The notes under the pieces are model-generated. The model did not search any database, had not been told where the DNA came from, and worked only from the letters and a program-made list of their open reading frames with translations. A program made the translations under genes and the position numbers. Of a DNA stretch of 64,000 bases, positions 23,641-36,240 are shown one piece after another. Origin of the DNA: Lithospermum erythrorhizon (Eukaryota > Streptophyta > Magnoliopsida > Boraginales > Boraginaceae). The stretch's first letter is position 1; every line of letters starts with the position of its first letter. Location: positions 1 through 64,000 of the forward strand of contig JADFUC010000834.1 of assembly GCA_019722365.1 (NCBI GenBank), in the 5' to 3' direction.

Positions 23641-24398
23641 ACAGTTTTTATTCAATCAAAATTATTTTATTATTAATAGTAGAATACTTAAATAATATAT
23701 TATCATTTGAAAATTAACTAACTTGTAAATTAATTAAAAAACAACTTAATAATAACCATTATTAATTAAGTCAACTTTTATTTGATTATTGTGTTGTAAT
23801 TGTTTTCTAATATTAATTTATGGTTTTTGAATTTGTTGATAAATTTAAGGATTGCCCATGTAAGTAATTTGCTTAGAGTTTGAATAATTAGTTAAAAATT
23901 TAATCTTGATATTAGCAGTATTATGTTATAGTCTTTGTTTGGTTACATTAATTTTGTGTTGTTCGATTTGGTGATGAATTTAACTCTTGCTTTCATTATC
24001 TTAATTTTGCTGGAGGTTGTGTCGATTAAAGTTTAATCTTGGCTTGAGTGTAGTATTGAAGTATTTTTTTCTTTTTATGGTTTGGTTAATTTTTTTTGTG
24101 TTGTTTTTTAATTTGTATGACATATGAACTAGTTATATTTTAGAGTTTAGTGAAAAAAAAATTCAGTAAGCTAAATTATGTTCTCATCCAATGTTGATTT
24201 TATGATAATTTTGTGAAGTTTATTAAAGATTTTGAACTAGTTCTATTTACGTGATATGGACACATTGATTTGATATATATACGTGATATGGGCACATTGA
24301 TGCGGTGTTTACATATATGTGATATGTGATGTGTTGAGCTATTTGTATATATGTTATATGTTGAGTTTTATTTGTGTTATATTTTGTGATCGGTAATT
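23641..24398. other. AT-rich non-coding sequence before the CACTA remnant
   Basis: No coding potential. Near 24250-24360 there are repeated words of the type gtgatatgggcacattga and atatgtgatatg. It may be the 5' part of the CACTA element, but no cactac terminus was found. Confidence 0.3.
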
Positions 24399-24409
24399 AT
24401 GGATCGAGA

Positions 24410-25620
24410 AGGTGGATGGTTGCTAATAGTTTGTCTGAGAATATGAAAAAGGTGTGAGAGTTTATTGACTTTGTTCTAATGAATGCCAAAAACAAAAACC
24501 ATCTCGTGTGTCCTTGTTGGAAGTGTTTGAATCATAAGAAGTAGATGACGATGGCTTAGAAGCGTTTGATACGTTCGGGATAGGCTGACTACGCTTCTTT
24601 GGACAAATGTCGTAGGTGAGTAAACTTGACTCTGGTCTATACGGCTTGAGCTCGATTTTGGACATGGAGAGAGTGTAAATGTAGGTGTAAGGAATAGTAT
24701 GGAAGAAATCCCAAGGATATTGGAGGAATATTTGATTGATCGTCTGAATTATTGGAAAATTAAAAAAATGATTCGGGCTTGAAACCTTTGTGAATCGGTG
24801 CAAGTTTACAAGGAAATTAGATGCAACTATTGTCTTGTATAATTTAAAAGCCAAACATGGATGGACCTATTCGTCTTTCATGGATCTACTAAGCAAAGGT
24901 TAAAGAATTATTACACGAGGATAATGTATTACCTCAAGAACTACGATGCAAAAACAAGTGCTTAGTTTATTGGATTGAAACTCGAGATGATACATGCGTG
25001 AATGATTGCATTTTATTCGAAAAAAGAACATGCATCATTGAAAAAATGTCTCGAATGTAATGCCTTTATAAGAAGAGGATCTGCAGTGAAGGTATGCACT
25101 ATTTTCTTCTGAGCTTCAGGCAGTATGTATCGTAGTGCGAGATTATGTAAAAAATTGACTGGCATTTTTGATGAAAGGGTTAAAGATGGGATGCTCAGAC
25201 ATCCTGCTGATGCACATCAGTGGAAAGTATTGATACTAGGAAAGTACCCAGAATTTACCCAGCGAACCTAGAAACTACGGATTGCATTGTCATCAGATGA
25301 ATGAATCCTCATGGAGTCTGAGTAGCTCTCATAGTACATGTGGTAGGTATGGTGCCGCCGTGGGCATGAGCCTGAAATATTTGATATTGTCTACTTGTCT
25401 CTGGACCTAAACAAAATTTGGAGCGATATTGATGTGTACTTAAACTTTAATTGATGATTTGAAGTTGTTATGGAAGGAGGCATAGATGTTTATGATGGAA
25501 ATTTGGGAAAGAGGTTGATTTGAGGGTATGTTGTTTGGAAGAATAAATGATTTTCCTAGCGTATGGAAACTTATCACCGAGAGAGGGTGACCTCAACCCC
25601 CATGCGTGCTTTCTTCTTTG
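24410..25620 (+). pseudogene. CACTA transposase remnant
   Basis: The first domain reads RWMVANSLSENMKKV, stop, then EFIDFVLMNAK and HLVCPCWKCLNHKK, a good match to the transposase-associated domain of En/Spm proteins. The later part gives the catalytic-protein blocks C-V-N-D-C, E-H-A-S-L-K-K-C (shifted frame), RVKDGMLRHPADAHQWKVL, and DIDVYLNF followed by VMEGGIDVYD. All are in the order of the family, where the full protein is usually several hundred residues or more. At least four frame breaks and multiple stops are present. Confidence 0.7.
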
Positions 25621-25790
25621 TAAGGCTTATGTTCAAAGAGATGATTAGTTTCTTTGTTTCAATATACGAGTACGTAAGTGCGTTTTGGAGTGTCTCTTTC
25701 GCCCGATCGTGTTTAACTTGATGCGTCGAAGAGAGATCGTAACACCTTGATTGATTAGGAATTGCTTACTATATGTCTTTACATAAGGTA

Positions 25791-25811
25791 ATAATAATAA
25801 TAATAATAATA
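25791..25811. repeat. (AAT)n microsatellite
   Basis: Seven uninterrupted aat units. Confidence 0.9.
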
Positions 25812-25969
25812 CTCTTCTATCTAAGTGTTTCACATATCCATTTAAATATGCGGAGTTACTAATATATTCTCTATCGAAGATACTTGTGTGATGTGTATTT
25901 GGTCAATGAGGGTAACCAACAAAAGCGACACAAATGTAGTTATTAGAGTAGATTCTTTGTCTCTCCACA

Positions 25970-26188
25970 TATGCAGCTTGAGCGTGCTCATTTGGTGGAT
26001 ATATTACAAAAGCATGAAGGACAAGATCATCTCGTCATGATACCATATAATATCGGGTTAGTACATAATATTTTCGTATAAATGAGCTAATAGATAGTTC
26101 CATGTTAGTATAAATGTTTCCGATACTAACTAAGATTATTGAAGTAATGTAGGAATCATTGGGTGTTGGTTGCCATCAACACCAAGAA

Positions 26189-26238
<50 letters not shown>

Positions 26239-26600
26239 GAATCGTTGAGTAAATGTACCCATAAAGATCGGTGATTTGGTGCATAAAATCGACATGTATT
26301 CATCGATTATTATGATAATATATATTACCTTATTTTTATTACTTCTCCCTTATGAATTTATTTATTTTTTTAGTGTTATGATTACCTATCGAGCTGCAGA
26401 AACAAAGTAGTTCAGAGTCGAAAGAAGTTGAGCGGAACCATTGGGTTGGCGTGGGTATGTGAAATTTTTCTGCTTGACAATCATTTGAATAGTATTACAT
26501 GCAAATTATAATTTTGTTTTGAATGATTCTATCCGATTGCCCAAACAGCATCGCTTAGAGCCTATTGTGGATTTTATGTCTTTTATGGGTACATTTTTAG
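25970..26600 (+). pseudogene. ULP1-type cysteine protease domain of the CACTA element
   Basis: One frame gives MQLERAHLVDILQKHEGQ then HLVMIPYNIG (25970-26055). A GT at 26056 and an AG before 26156 bracket a probable intron, after which the frame continues NHWVLVAINTKNEY. IPYNIG-NHW is the histidine block of ULP1/C48 peptidases. The catalytic cysteine block follows at about 26540-26580 as AYCGFYVFYGY, matching D/E-C-G-Y/F-Y-V. ULP1 domains are common in plant CACTA and Mutator elements. A long (AT)n tract and stops separate the blocks, so this is a remnant. Confidence 0.6.
26192..26233. repeat. (AT)n microsatellite
   Basis: About 20 uninterrupted at units lie inside the ULP1 remnant. Confidence 0.95.
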
Positions 26601-26640
26601 AATGGAACTACTCTTTTTTAGTATCAAGTCATTTTTTAAA

Positions 26641-27480
26641 TGTGGATGTTGATACTAATTAAAAGTCAAAGAAGTTATGGAAGTATATAATTTGTTCTTT
26701 AATTTTTCGGTATCCTTAAACATCGGTGTATGATAGTTTCGCGGATAGCCGAGTGCCTCGTATTCGGCGTCGATGGTGTAGTATACATCTGACAGAATCT
26801 TGAAGACCGTTATAGAGGGTGAAGAGAGCTTCATTGATGTGTATGATATAGGTAACTTGAGTATTTGTGAATGCAGAGAGTGTAGTTTTGTTAGATATTG
26901 AGACATGTTCGTTTAGCTATATTTTGACTTGATATATGTTGGGATAAATGTACGTTTAGTTATATTTTGACTTGATGTATGTTGGGATAAAATATAATAT
27001 TTATAGTTAAATACATTTTATTTTATCGATGTTGAGATATATTTTGATCGATGTTAACTTGAATGAATGTATGTTTTGTGACATTAGTAGTAATTTTAGG
27101 TATATAGAATTATTATGGGGGTGAAATAGCTAAAAGCGAATGCGAGGCTTGAGTATTAAATGATTAACTTGACGGCGCCTAAGTATTAGCAAAAAGTGCC
27201 ATCTAAGTGTTTTAGCAAACTGACGCATAAAATTACGGGCGTTTTTTAGTGGCGTCTATGTGGTTTTCGAGTGACGTCAAAGTTTTTTGTGTGGTAAATG
27301 AGCAAACACATGCATGGCCCAATTTCATATTTGAGAGAAAACCATTAGTAGTTAACAAATGCAACACGGCCTTGTGATGCGAGACTACGTAGCATGCAGC
27401 GCATAATAAATCTGTTGTATGGTCGGTTAAATAACTATTAATTGACATATTAGATTTTTTCTTATTAATTAATAATTAAT
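26641..27480. other. Non-coding, possible CACTA 3' subterminal region
   Basis: No gene is supported. An 83-codon frame at 26655-26906 on the minus strand has no recognisable family. At 27165-27290 short words gcgcc, gtgcc, gacgc and agtggcg recur at small spacing, as in CACTA subterminal repeats. Confidence 0.35.
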
Positions 27481-28518
27481 GAAAAATAACTCAATATATA
27501 ATATTCTAAACATGATGAACATTACTTTAACATTATATATATAGAAATTTGACAAAAATATAAACATCCAATTTAACATTACTAACTTCAAAGATAAAAA
27601 ATAAAAAAAGAATATAAATAACTAATAAAAATATTATAATTCATTAAAATTAAGATAATAATTTGAAGAAATACAAAAATCGTCCGGTGTGGAGAACACG
27701 TTGGGTCTTGTAGCGCCAATGTTTATTATCTGTGGTTTTCTTTAGCAGTGTACCGTACGTGTACTTGATGTTGTGACACACACTACACATGCTAGATTTA
27801 TAATTGCATATTCTAGTAATTACCTCACATAAATAATTTTATAAATTAATTACTCAAACAAAATATAATAATTATTTAGGACAATAATTTAACAAATTAA
27901 TGTTTATAAAACAAACAAAAAAATTAACATCAATACTTAAATTCATGAAAACTAACTCAATATATAGATTTCGCCGCAGTAAGACATTGCTTTAACATTA
28001 TAAATATGAAAATTTGACAAAAATAAACATTATTAACTTGAATAAACAATAAAAAATAATATAAATAACTAATAACAATAATATTATAATTCATAAAATT
28101 AAGATAATAATTTGAAAATATAAAAATACGTCAACAATAGATACGCACGGATTGCACACCTTAAATGTTTATTATACTGCGAGGTTTCTTTCTGGGAGTG
28201 TACGGCAGTGTGCTTTCGATTGTTTGACCAGTCTGCGCTAGACATGCTAGATTTATAATTACATATTCTAATAATTACCTAACACAAATAATTTTATAAA
28301 TTAATTACTCAAAAAAATATGTTAATTATTTAGGATAATAATTTAACAAATTAATGTTTATAAAACAAAAAAATAAATAACATAAGAAGTTAACATAAAC
28401 ACTTAAATTCATGAAAACTAACTCAACATATAAGATTCTAAACATGATAAATATTACTTTAATATTATAAATATGAAAATTTGATAGAAATATAAACATT
28501 CACTTTAACATTATTAAC
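27481..28518. repeat. About 466 bp satellite, two full units and the start of a third
   Basis: The word gaaaa(c)taactcaa(t/c)atata marks unit starts at 27481, 27947 and 28413, giving two units of 466 bp. Each unit carries the same sequence of blocks: ttaacatta(c/t)taactt, tataaataactaataa, ataattcattaaaattaag, a more variable GC-richer core, gctagatttataatt and ttaggacaataatttaac. The AT-rich flanks are much better conserved than the core. Unit 3 stops after ttaac at 28518, where a solo LTR begins, and its remainder is found at 44558-44914. Confidence 0.85.
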
Positions 28519-29818
28519 TGTAAACATTCGAAATTTATTAATTAATTTTAAGTAAATTAGATTTATTTTAATAGATGAAATTAATTAAATAAAATCGATT
28601 GAATGAGTTACACGTGGCGATTAGGGCTTCGACTCGAAATCCCATAAAAATCGAACACGTGTAAAATAATAAGTGTTCGGGAATTAAGCGAGGAGTGTCG
28701 AAGTCAAGTGAGTAACCACAAATTTAAACTTCGAGCGAGGTTTTACGATAAAATAGCCCTGAATTAAATTTTAATTAAAATTAGGGTTCGAAAATCCTTA
28801 ATTTTATTACAATAAAATCGGATATTTTGGCCTAAAATGGGAGTTCCAAAAGCTACGTGGCTCAAAATAAAGATTCTAGAAAGAAAGGGGTTAAAACAAA
28901 GACATCAAAATTTTCGGCTAATACGAGATATGCGTTTGACCTACCGAAGGATGCAGGAATCTTCCTTTTTTTTTCAAAATAAGCATACTAGCAATAAACT
29001 TTCAGCTTTGGAAGCGAAAGTAATTTTCATAAAATTGACGGTTTTAAATCTTGCCTTCAAATCCAAGTCAGGAATCGTAATCCAAGTGATCATGGATGAA
29101 CCAATCGGGAGAGCCGAAGCATATAATCGTCCCAGCTGGCAGTAGGGCAATGAAAAATACGTGAAACTCCTGAGAGAATTTCGCATAAAAACAACTCTGC
29201 AAGTATTTCTTCATAGAAAATCTCTGAAGATTGTTGCTTTTTAGGTGAAACCACCACGGAAACACCACAGAACCACCAAAACACTAAAATCTTCAACTCT
29301 AAGACCAAAATAGGCGCCTAAATTGAGGAGGCTGGGTCAAAGAACACAAAATCTTCAACTCAGAATAATGGGCCCCTAATATTAAGAGTTGGGTTGAATT
29401 ACTACATAAGCGCGATAATTTTAGGAACACATCCAAAAACTTTATAGAATACGATCAATTCGAACTCTCCTGAAATCAAATCGCTCTGAGTTAAGCCATA
29501 AAGGCCCACAATGCTGAAATAATAGGTAGGATATAAGCTTCATAGCCTCTTTTACGCCTATCAATAAACAATTAATTTGCTAAGCACTCTTGATAGTAAC
29601 AAGCATATCCACTAGGATACTTTTTGAAGAATCGGAAGTAACTTTGATAAACTTTTGAACTTCGATCTAGTGCGCATGGTCAAGATGTTAAAAGGCGCCC
29701 CGAGCTGAACACGTAGCCAAATCGAGTCTAAGTCCCCAACTCGAGTCTAAAGATCAAGATCATGTCCAAAACGGCCTTGGTATACGCTAATAAGGCTCCC
29801 CACTGCTCGGACCATATA

Positions 29819-32283
29819 CGTAACTGACCTTGGTCATACAGTGAGAGTCATTAAAATCGAACACGAGTCACCCGAACCGATGGGCGACTCCGTTTAAAAT
29901 ACAATTTGTTTCATCCAAAAATGTGCGTTTCAATTAAGAGCAGTTTAAATTTTATAATCCATGTTGATATCGAAGCGACCAACCCATAAATATATACACA
30001 ACATATCCCAAAGGAAAGTAATGCGGCAAGGCTTCTGACAGATGATAAATGCGTAACCTAAATACAAATTGACTACCCGTGAAGTTAAGATTTCAAAAGA
30101 AGCAAACAACGATGGCGGTTGACAACATCAAAATGAGGCTGGCATGAGGATCCTCGGCCACCCCGTCTTTCACAGCCACTCGAACACACTCTCCGACAGC
30201 CTGCTTGTATTGTACTTATTGACACGGCACAAATGAAAATAAGCCCGTAGCGAAAAGTGTAGCGCGAGCTTAGTGAAACTTAACACGAGGGTGAACTTGC
30301 CATGCAGACGAGATAGTCATAATTTAATAATCAAATATGAATAATATACATATGTCGGGACTATCCTAATCGGGTCATCTGACATAATTCCCTTGATGCT
30401 TAAACATAATGCAAAGAGGATATAATAGAAGGTTCATTGACAATTTCGAGAGAAAGAAACAATAGACTGACAGTGACTAAAAACTCTAGTCGTCAGACCT
30501 CCTATCTACCGTATCGCGGTATATGCCATCCTGTCTTTCTCTCAATGCGTCTATGAGGAATGGACTAATCAATAATCACCCAGCTTATACGCGGTATAAG
30601 GCCAAAACGCACTTATACCTGAGTATAAAGGCGCACTTATACACAAAATATAGTACGCCTTTATTTATACCGTAGTATAGAACCCCGCATCAACAATACC
30701 TGGCGGCAAAGTGATCCCTGAGACTCATACCGCTAGCTATACCGTAGTATAGGGCCAAACCGCCTGCTATAAGTAGTATAGGGCCACACCGACTGTCTTG
30801 TGCGGCAAAGCGATCAAGCAGTCATAAAACGCGGCCCATACCGTAGTATAGGGCCCACAAGCAAATGCACCGCGACAGCTGATCAAGCAGAATCATACCT
30901 TGCAGCTATACCCGTAGTATAGGGCCAAACCGCCTGTTATACGTAGTATAGGGCCAATAGTGTCACACGTATCACGAGGAAGGAGAGTCGCTTTAATCCT
31001 AGTAATCCCGACTATGGGTCACCCCACGATACCGAAGGCCTCAGGCTCATGCATAACCCAACAACTACTCTACTCCCAACGATGTCTGACCTTGGCCAAA
31101 ACATCCAACGATCTTAAGTCAAAGCCTTGATCGCCAACAAGGCCACACAAATCATAAGTGCAGATACGAGAAATCATAAGTCTTGAAATGAGCCACGAAA
31201 CACAATCACGTAACACAACGATTACATGTATATCATTCTCATGTCATAACACGATAACATGCATATTACAAATCAAGGTAAGAAGTCGTAAGTAACACCC
31301 GTGAGATAAGTACTCTCTATTTATTTGCCATGAGCTTAGCCATGAAAGGCGATCAAGGTAGCGCCCTTTCACGATCAGCGCCTATGACACCGAGTATAAT
31401 CGAGACCTACTACTATATACGGCGTTACGAATACATAACCAACTCTCGAGTATCTCTAAAATGGTATAGCAGCGGATAAACTGCTCAATTCTGATCCACG
31501 TCGGACGCAGCTTGTCCGATCCCCAACAAATTCCATCTTATCACTTTCTCACTACAAAATCAACTTATAAGTCAGTACAATTAATCATCAAGTCCATAAT
31601 TAACAATCTATACTCCGAAGTATCAATTATAACTTTCGATTTGGAATTTACACTTACAACATAACATCCTTTAATAAATTTTAAATCACCGATTTAACAT
31701 CATAACAACATAATAAAGGTCGATGTAACCTCCTACACATTTAAGTCTTCAAAAATATCACCTAAAGTCCATTTGAAACCCCGAAAGTCAGCTTCAAATT
31801 ATGCGTCCTCGGGCAGGCTCTAAATCGCAATTCATCACATATATACGTCCACGGGCATCCATAACCAACTAAGATTTATCATAAAATTCAATTATGGAAA
31901 AAGTCAGCAAAAGTCAACCAAGAAAAATCCATCAAAACTCAATTTCTTACCTCAAATTCGTAGGGAAAGAGCGATAAAGAAAATCTATATAGCAAGGATG
32001 TTTTATATCTGTAAAGTGAAGAAATGGAAGAAAAATCTTAATGCTTTGCTTTCGAGAGGGAAGGTCTCGGCCAAATGAGGAAGAGAAGAAGAAGATTTTT
32101 GTGTTTACGATGAATAGTGAATGAGGATGGAAGACTTAACATAAGTCTTGAAGTTTTGCCTGGTCGGTAACTTGAATCAGCGAATCGATTGTCGAGCGAC
32201 TTAGCAATCCCAACCTTCGAATTCCCCCAGTTACTACTAAAATTTTTTTTTTTTTTTTTTTTTTTAAGTAGCAGGTTATTGCA
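29819..32283 (-). mobile_element. Second-family LTR-like unit, inverted, inside the solo LTR
   Basis: The right edge reads ggttattgCA on the + strand, so the unit starts TGCAATAACC on the minus strand, like the copy at 20829. The flanks atata (29814-29818) and atatc (32284-32288) form a near-perfect target duplication in the LTR word ggaccatatc. It holds the same blocks as the + copy and no coding region. The left edge lacks a clean terminus. Confidence 0.6.
30590..30970. repeat. accgtagtatagggcc repeat field
   Basis: Seven or more imperfect copies of gtagtatagggcc(a)aaccgc are spaced about 30-70 bases apart. It is the reverse-complement equivalent of the field at 22375-22620, with different unit lengths, so the array has changed since the two copies parted. 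Confidence 0.65.
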
Positions 32284-32694
32284 ATATCTATGTCAAAGAT
32301 CAAGTCGAAGACTAAGTCTCTTGTCTAGTCTAGGATCTACGAGTCAGACTTCTTATCTGAGTCTCATGCTCTGGAAATCGAGGCACAAGCAGTCCGGGCA
32401 AAGATCACGTAACGGTCCAGCGCAAATCCAAATCCGACATGATCACATAACGGTCCAAGCACCAATTCGGCCTCGTTCCGGTGCTTAAATCAGAAATCGA
32501 AGTCAAGACTACATCATATCTAGTGCGGGGATCTCAAGCGATCGGCCGATCTATTTGGAGAAGCGATAGGCCCCATTAGTGGGACCTGTCGTTTGATAAA
32601 TATTTCTTTTGTACCTAGATTGATTTTCCACTGAGGGGTTTTATTGTGTTAGTTGCTCATCTTGATAAATAATAAAATCTTTCTAGTAGTTACA

Positions 32695-32943
32695 TTAACT
32701 TCAAAAAAGATAAACAATAGCAATTGAATATAAATAACTAATCAAAATATTATAATTCATTAAAATTAAGATAATAACTTAAATACAATAATATGTCGTG
32801 TGCTTAGATGCACTTTGAGTGCGCACCTTTAATGTTTGTATACTACTTGGTTTCTTTAACAAGTGTACCGATACCTAATAGTTTGACTAGCACGCTGCGT
32901 CTTTGGTTATAATTTTCATATTTCTAATAATTACCTAACACGA
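32695..32943. repeat. Extra partial satellite unit after the solo LTR
   Basis: Directly after the target duplication, ttcaaaaaagataaacaat starts a 244 bp stretch matching satellite positions 107 to about 350 (tataaataactaat, ataattcattaaaattaag, core, taataattacctaacacg). It then changes abruptly to element B gag-region sequence at about 32944. Confidence 0.8.
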
Positions 32944-33229
32944 TAAGTAGGCACCTGCCCAAAAGTGATCGAGTTGTAAAATAAGTATAGCGCGGGGCGA
33001 CTCATTATCCGCTTAGTTGGAAGATAATCGTCCACGAGCATCAAGCACAGAGGCGTTCGAGAGGTAGCTTCTAAAAGGGCTGAGGCCCTCGAGGCTCCTG
33101 CTCCTCTGACTTCACTAGAGACATTTGACGTCTCATGACAGACTCGGCGGCCTCAAGCGTGACAAAGGAGCTCTGAAATACACCCCACGATTGTCACCAG
33201 CTATTGCGACAGTCATGCCGATATTCTAT

Positions 33230-34110
33230 ATCGACCTACATCTCACATTATAGATCAATTTGAAAATGCCACATGGCTATCGGCCTCCCAAATTCAAATG
33301 TTTGATGGAGTTAGGAGCCCCCTGACACGTATCTCGCTTTGTGTCGAGACATGTAACAACAACGGCACAAATGGGGATCACATGTCCAAGCAGTTCAATT
33401 GATCACTCAAAGTAAATGCATTTGAGTGGTATACGAACTAGAATCGGCCCACTAGTAACAGTGGGCACGGTGGAATGCTGGGGTCGTAGCTTATACATGG
33501 CCCGATGACGAGTTGGCATGATGGGTGACGTGCGAAACAACGTAAAGATAGGCAAACTTCATGAAGCAAATGGAAGTATGTGCCTTAAGTAAAGATAAGT
33601 TGTGAAAACATCGACTAACTCGGCATGTGTGCATTCAAGGCATGTCTTGGGACACCCAATACGTCATGCGAGGGTATATACTACCTAGAACATTTGAGTA
33701 GTATCGGCCGAGCTCATGATATGGAACTAACCATGGGGTGCAAACATGGGAGGAGGATCGGCGCGATGTGGCCTTCAGGACCTAAATACGAGGTCAAGGC
33801 CGAGACTAGAATTGAAGAAGGAATAAATGCAGCGGTGACTTCAAAATCAACCAAGTTTTCCTTCAAAACTAAAAGAACAAAGGGAGGTCTTGATCTCGGT
33901 GAGAAGAAACGTCTCTCACTAAAAGAAATGCAGGCCAAAGAATACCCATTCTTTGACTCACGACATTAAAGGGATGTTGAAGAAATTGCTAAAAGGCCAA
34001 GCTCATAGAGCGTAAAACTAAGCATACGAGAAGCAAATAGAAAAAACGTTATATTGACCGTCGATACGCACCTAGAAGCCAATTACTGCGGAATAGCCTT
34101 AATCGTTCTT
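33230..34110 (+). pseudogene. Element B gag remnant
   Basis: One frame gives SLKVNAFEWYTN near 33410-33445, the conserved gag block S-L-x-x-x-A-F-x-W-Y-x-x-L. The open stretch 33625-33969 starts MCAFKACLG, contains RAHDMELTMG, which matches the R-A-H-D-M-E-L-S/T-M block of Tat-lineage gag, and ends EKKRLSLKEMQAKEYPFFDS, the block before the C-terminal zinc-knuckle region. The next stretch, near 33970-34000, reads DVEEIAKRP or, in another frame, MLKKLLKGQ, as expected for the D-M-L-E-x-L-L block. Frame breaks before and after show it is decayed. Confidence 0.75.
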
Positions 34111-35149
34111 TACGTAAAGTGGCATATCGCTCTTTACGTACCCAAAAGAAGCGATTGATAGATTCGAAAAGAGTGATGTGGCACGAGCAGTAATGCAAGT
34201 GGCATAGAAATGAATTTTTATATGTGATTCGGGCATCGATCCTGTCGAAGAAATGCGCTTTGTCGGCGCCAAGTACTATCGGAAAGAAGAAGATGGCGGG
34301 CTTGAGAACGCTGAGGAAGCCTCGAGAATGCCCTGGGGTTGAGTCTCATCCTCTGCAGAAAGGATGATGAACTCACAAAAGCATTAGAGGGCTCGGCTCG
34401 CCATTGACCCGACTAGAAAAGGTAGCCAGCGCCGCTAGAGCCGTCACAACCGATAAATGGATCCAAAAGTGAGCATGGCACCATGGGGGGCGAAAAGCAT
34501 GACCTCACAGTGAGCGGATCGACTCCAAATAAATAAAACCTTGGGAAAAATACCACCAAAAGTTGCAGTAACAAAGTGTGCATCCTAAATAAAATACAGG
34601 AAGTGCGACCATGGAGAAGAGGCCATAATGGAGGTCTGGTTAAGCAAACTGACGCTCCCGGCCTTCTCCTCTGCGAATCGAATAAATAGGAGTAACTTGA
34701 TAATGCCTTCTGCGAATACTCGACTTTACGTATCCGTAGAGGCAAGGAAACAATCAATGACCTCTCGGTAAGAAAAAGGGCAGGACCTCTCGAGAAACCT
34801 AAGGACCTTGGTCGTAAAACTAGTAAGTTGAAGTCCACTTCTCGAAATAAGAAGGTATGGCGACCTAAAGGCCAATGAGATGGTACAAAATGCAACGATC
34901 ACGTAACATCGAGGAGGATGGCGCAGCAGGAAGGGGCGCTATTGGCCTAGTGCTGGAAGAACATGTCAAGGCCACAGTGGACGAGCTAAAGGAAATCAAT
35001 CTCGGTACCATAGAGGACCCAGCTTCCGACATAAGTCGGCCGCACCCAACTCCGAGAAGGAGGCTGAAATGCGTGTCGCCTTTTTCGAAATTAGGAATGT
35101 GTAGCTTGGAGCCTGCTCCGAAGTGTTGAGGAGCTAAATCCTAAGATAG

Positions 35150-36240
35150 TTGTCTTGCTTATCCGTCAAGAAGGGTTCGGCCCGCAAAGCCATGGAATAT
35201 GATGATTTCACCGGGTGGTACCCTTGATAGAAAAACCAGTCGATAGACTTATAGGGGGATGGGTTCATAAGGGAAGTAGTGAATCCCATGTGATTATCAA
35301 ACATAGTGCCGATTGCAAAAAGAATGGTACATGAGGGGGTATGTGTAGACTTGAGGAGAGATCTAAATCCACGCTTGCTCGGCGATTGTTGCCGTACCGA
35401 GTGTATTAGATGCCACTACAGGCCATGAGGCGTTAAAATTCATAGATGGGTCGTGAGGATCTGATCAAATACGTATGGACCCGGCGAAACTCGCGGCCTT
35501 CCGTACTGAAAGTATCTTTGCTACAAGTTATGCCACTGAATTTAAAGAATGCGGCATACATATCAAGAGCCATGCAAAGGATATTCGATGACATGCTCCA
35601 CAAAAATGTTGAGTGTTACATGGATAATCTGGTGGTAAAATCCGTCAAAAGAAAAGACCACCCTAAGGACCTACGAGTAGTGTTCGAACGGCTCATGCGA
35701 TATCAGTTAACAATGAACCCATTCAAATGTGCCTTCGGGGTCACCTCGGGAAATTCTTAGGTTTTGTCGTTCATAGACATGGGATCGAGATTAAACAGGC
35801 CAAAATTGAAGCCATCGTGGCGTTGGCCGAACCTCGCAATATCCATGAACTCAAAAGCCTACAAGGTAAATTGGCATATTTGCGAAGGTTCATATCAAAC
35901 CTCGTAGGAAAATGTCAACTCTTCAGTAAGCTGATAAAGAAAGGAGCGCCCTTTACATGGGATGTAGCATGTTCCGCGGCCTTTCAAGATATTAAGTCAT
36001 ATCTGATGAGTCCCACATTGCTTTAGCACCCACATTACGAGGAAGCCGCTCATTTTATATAGCGGCACGAGGGCAATCGGTTGGGCATTCTTTGGCTCAA
36101 GAGAATGACAAAGGCAAAAAAAACTCACTTTACCACCTCAGCCGAAGGATGACTCCAAACGAGCTCAAATACATGCCCATAGAAGAACTGTAATCTTTGC
36201 CACGATATTTACCGATATAGAAATTTGAAACACTATTTTC
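35150..36240 (+). pseudogene. Element B reverse transcriptase and first RNase H
   Basis: From about 35160 the RT domain can be followed through frame changes: VKKGS, GFIREV, C-V-D-x-R-x-D-L-N-like, then LLQVMPLNLKNA and AMQRIFDDMLHKN. The catalytic Y-x-D-D box reads YMDN (about 35620), so the second aspartate is lost. A frameshift near 35750 separates CAFGVTSG from KFLGFVVHRHGIEI. The following LKSLQGKLAYLRRFISNL is the thumb/connection block of plant gypsy RTs. The first RNase H is traceable in fragments to about 36240 (HPHYEEAAHF, then stops). Inactive. Confidence 0.85.

Larger units (their letters stand above)
24399..26640 (+). mobile_element. CACTA (En/Spm) transposon remnant with transposase and ULP1 protease
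   Basis: Blocks typical of plant CACTA elements follow one another on the + strand. The transposase-associated zinc-binding domain lies at 24399-24545, with C-x-C-x-x-C-type spacing in the CPCWKC core. A block equivalent to C-V-N-D-C of the transposase follows at about 24990-25060. Then come DGMLRHPADAHQWK at about 25190-25230 and WSDIDVYLNF at about 25420-25450. The ULP1-type cysteine protease region follows at 25970-26600. Frameshifts and stops are frequent, so the transposase is dead. Terminal cactac repeats were not identified; gcgtcat/agtggcg-rich sequence near 27170-27260 may be a subterminal region. Confidence 0.75.
28519..32694 (+). mobile_element. Solo LTR of the element A/B family, with a nested insertion
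   Basis: It starts TGTAAACATTCGAAATTTATT and ends ...aataaaatctttctagtagttaCA, with the 5 bp target duplication ttaac on both sides (28514-28518 and 32695-32699). The left part (to about 29818) and the right part (from 32284) together make a full LTR of about 1.7 kb. They share cacgtggcgattaggg, cctaatattaagag, gggttgaat and ttttattgt with the other copies. Satellite sequence lies on both sides, so this is a solo LTR rather than the 5' LTR of element B. Confidence 0.75.

Noticed and set aside
20829..27260. One CACTA element spanning 20.6-27.3 kb with a nested LTR
   Set aside because: The gcgtcat/agcgcc words at both edges are suggestive, but no cactac termini or target duplication could be found, so only the coding remnant is annotated.
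34413..34895. 160-codon minus-strand frame
   Set aside because: It runs antisense across the element B region between gag and RT; no family is recognisable and its + strand matches element A around 9170. Treated as chance.
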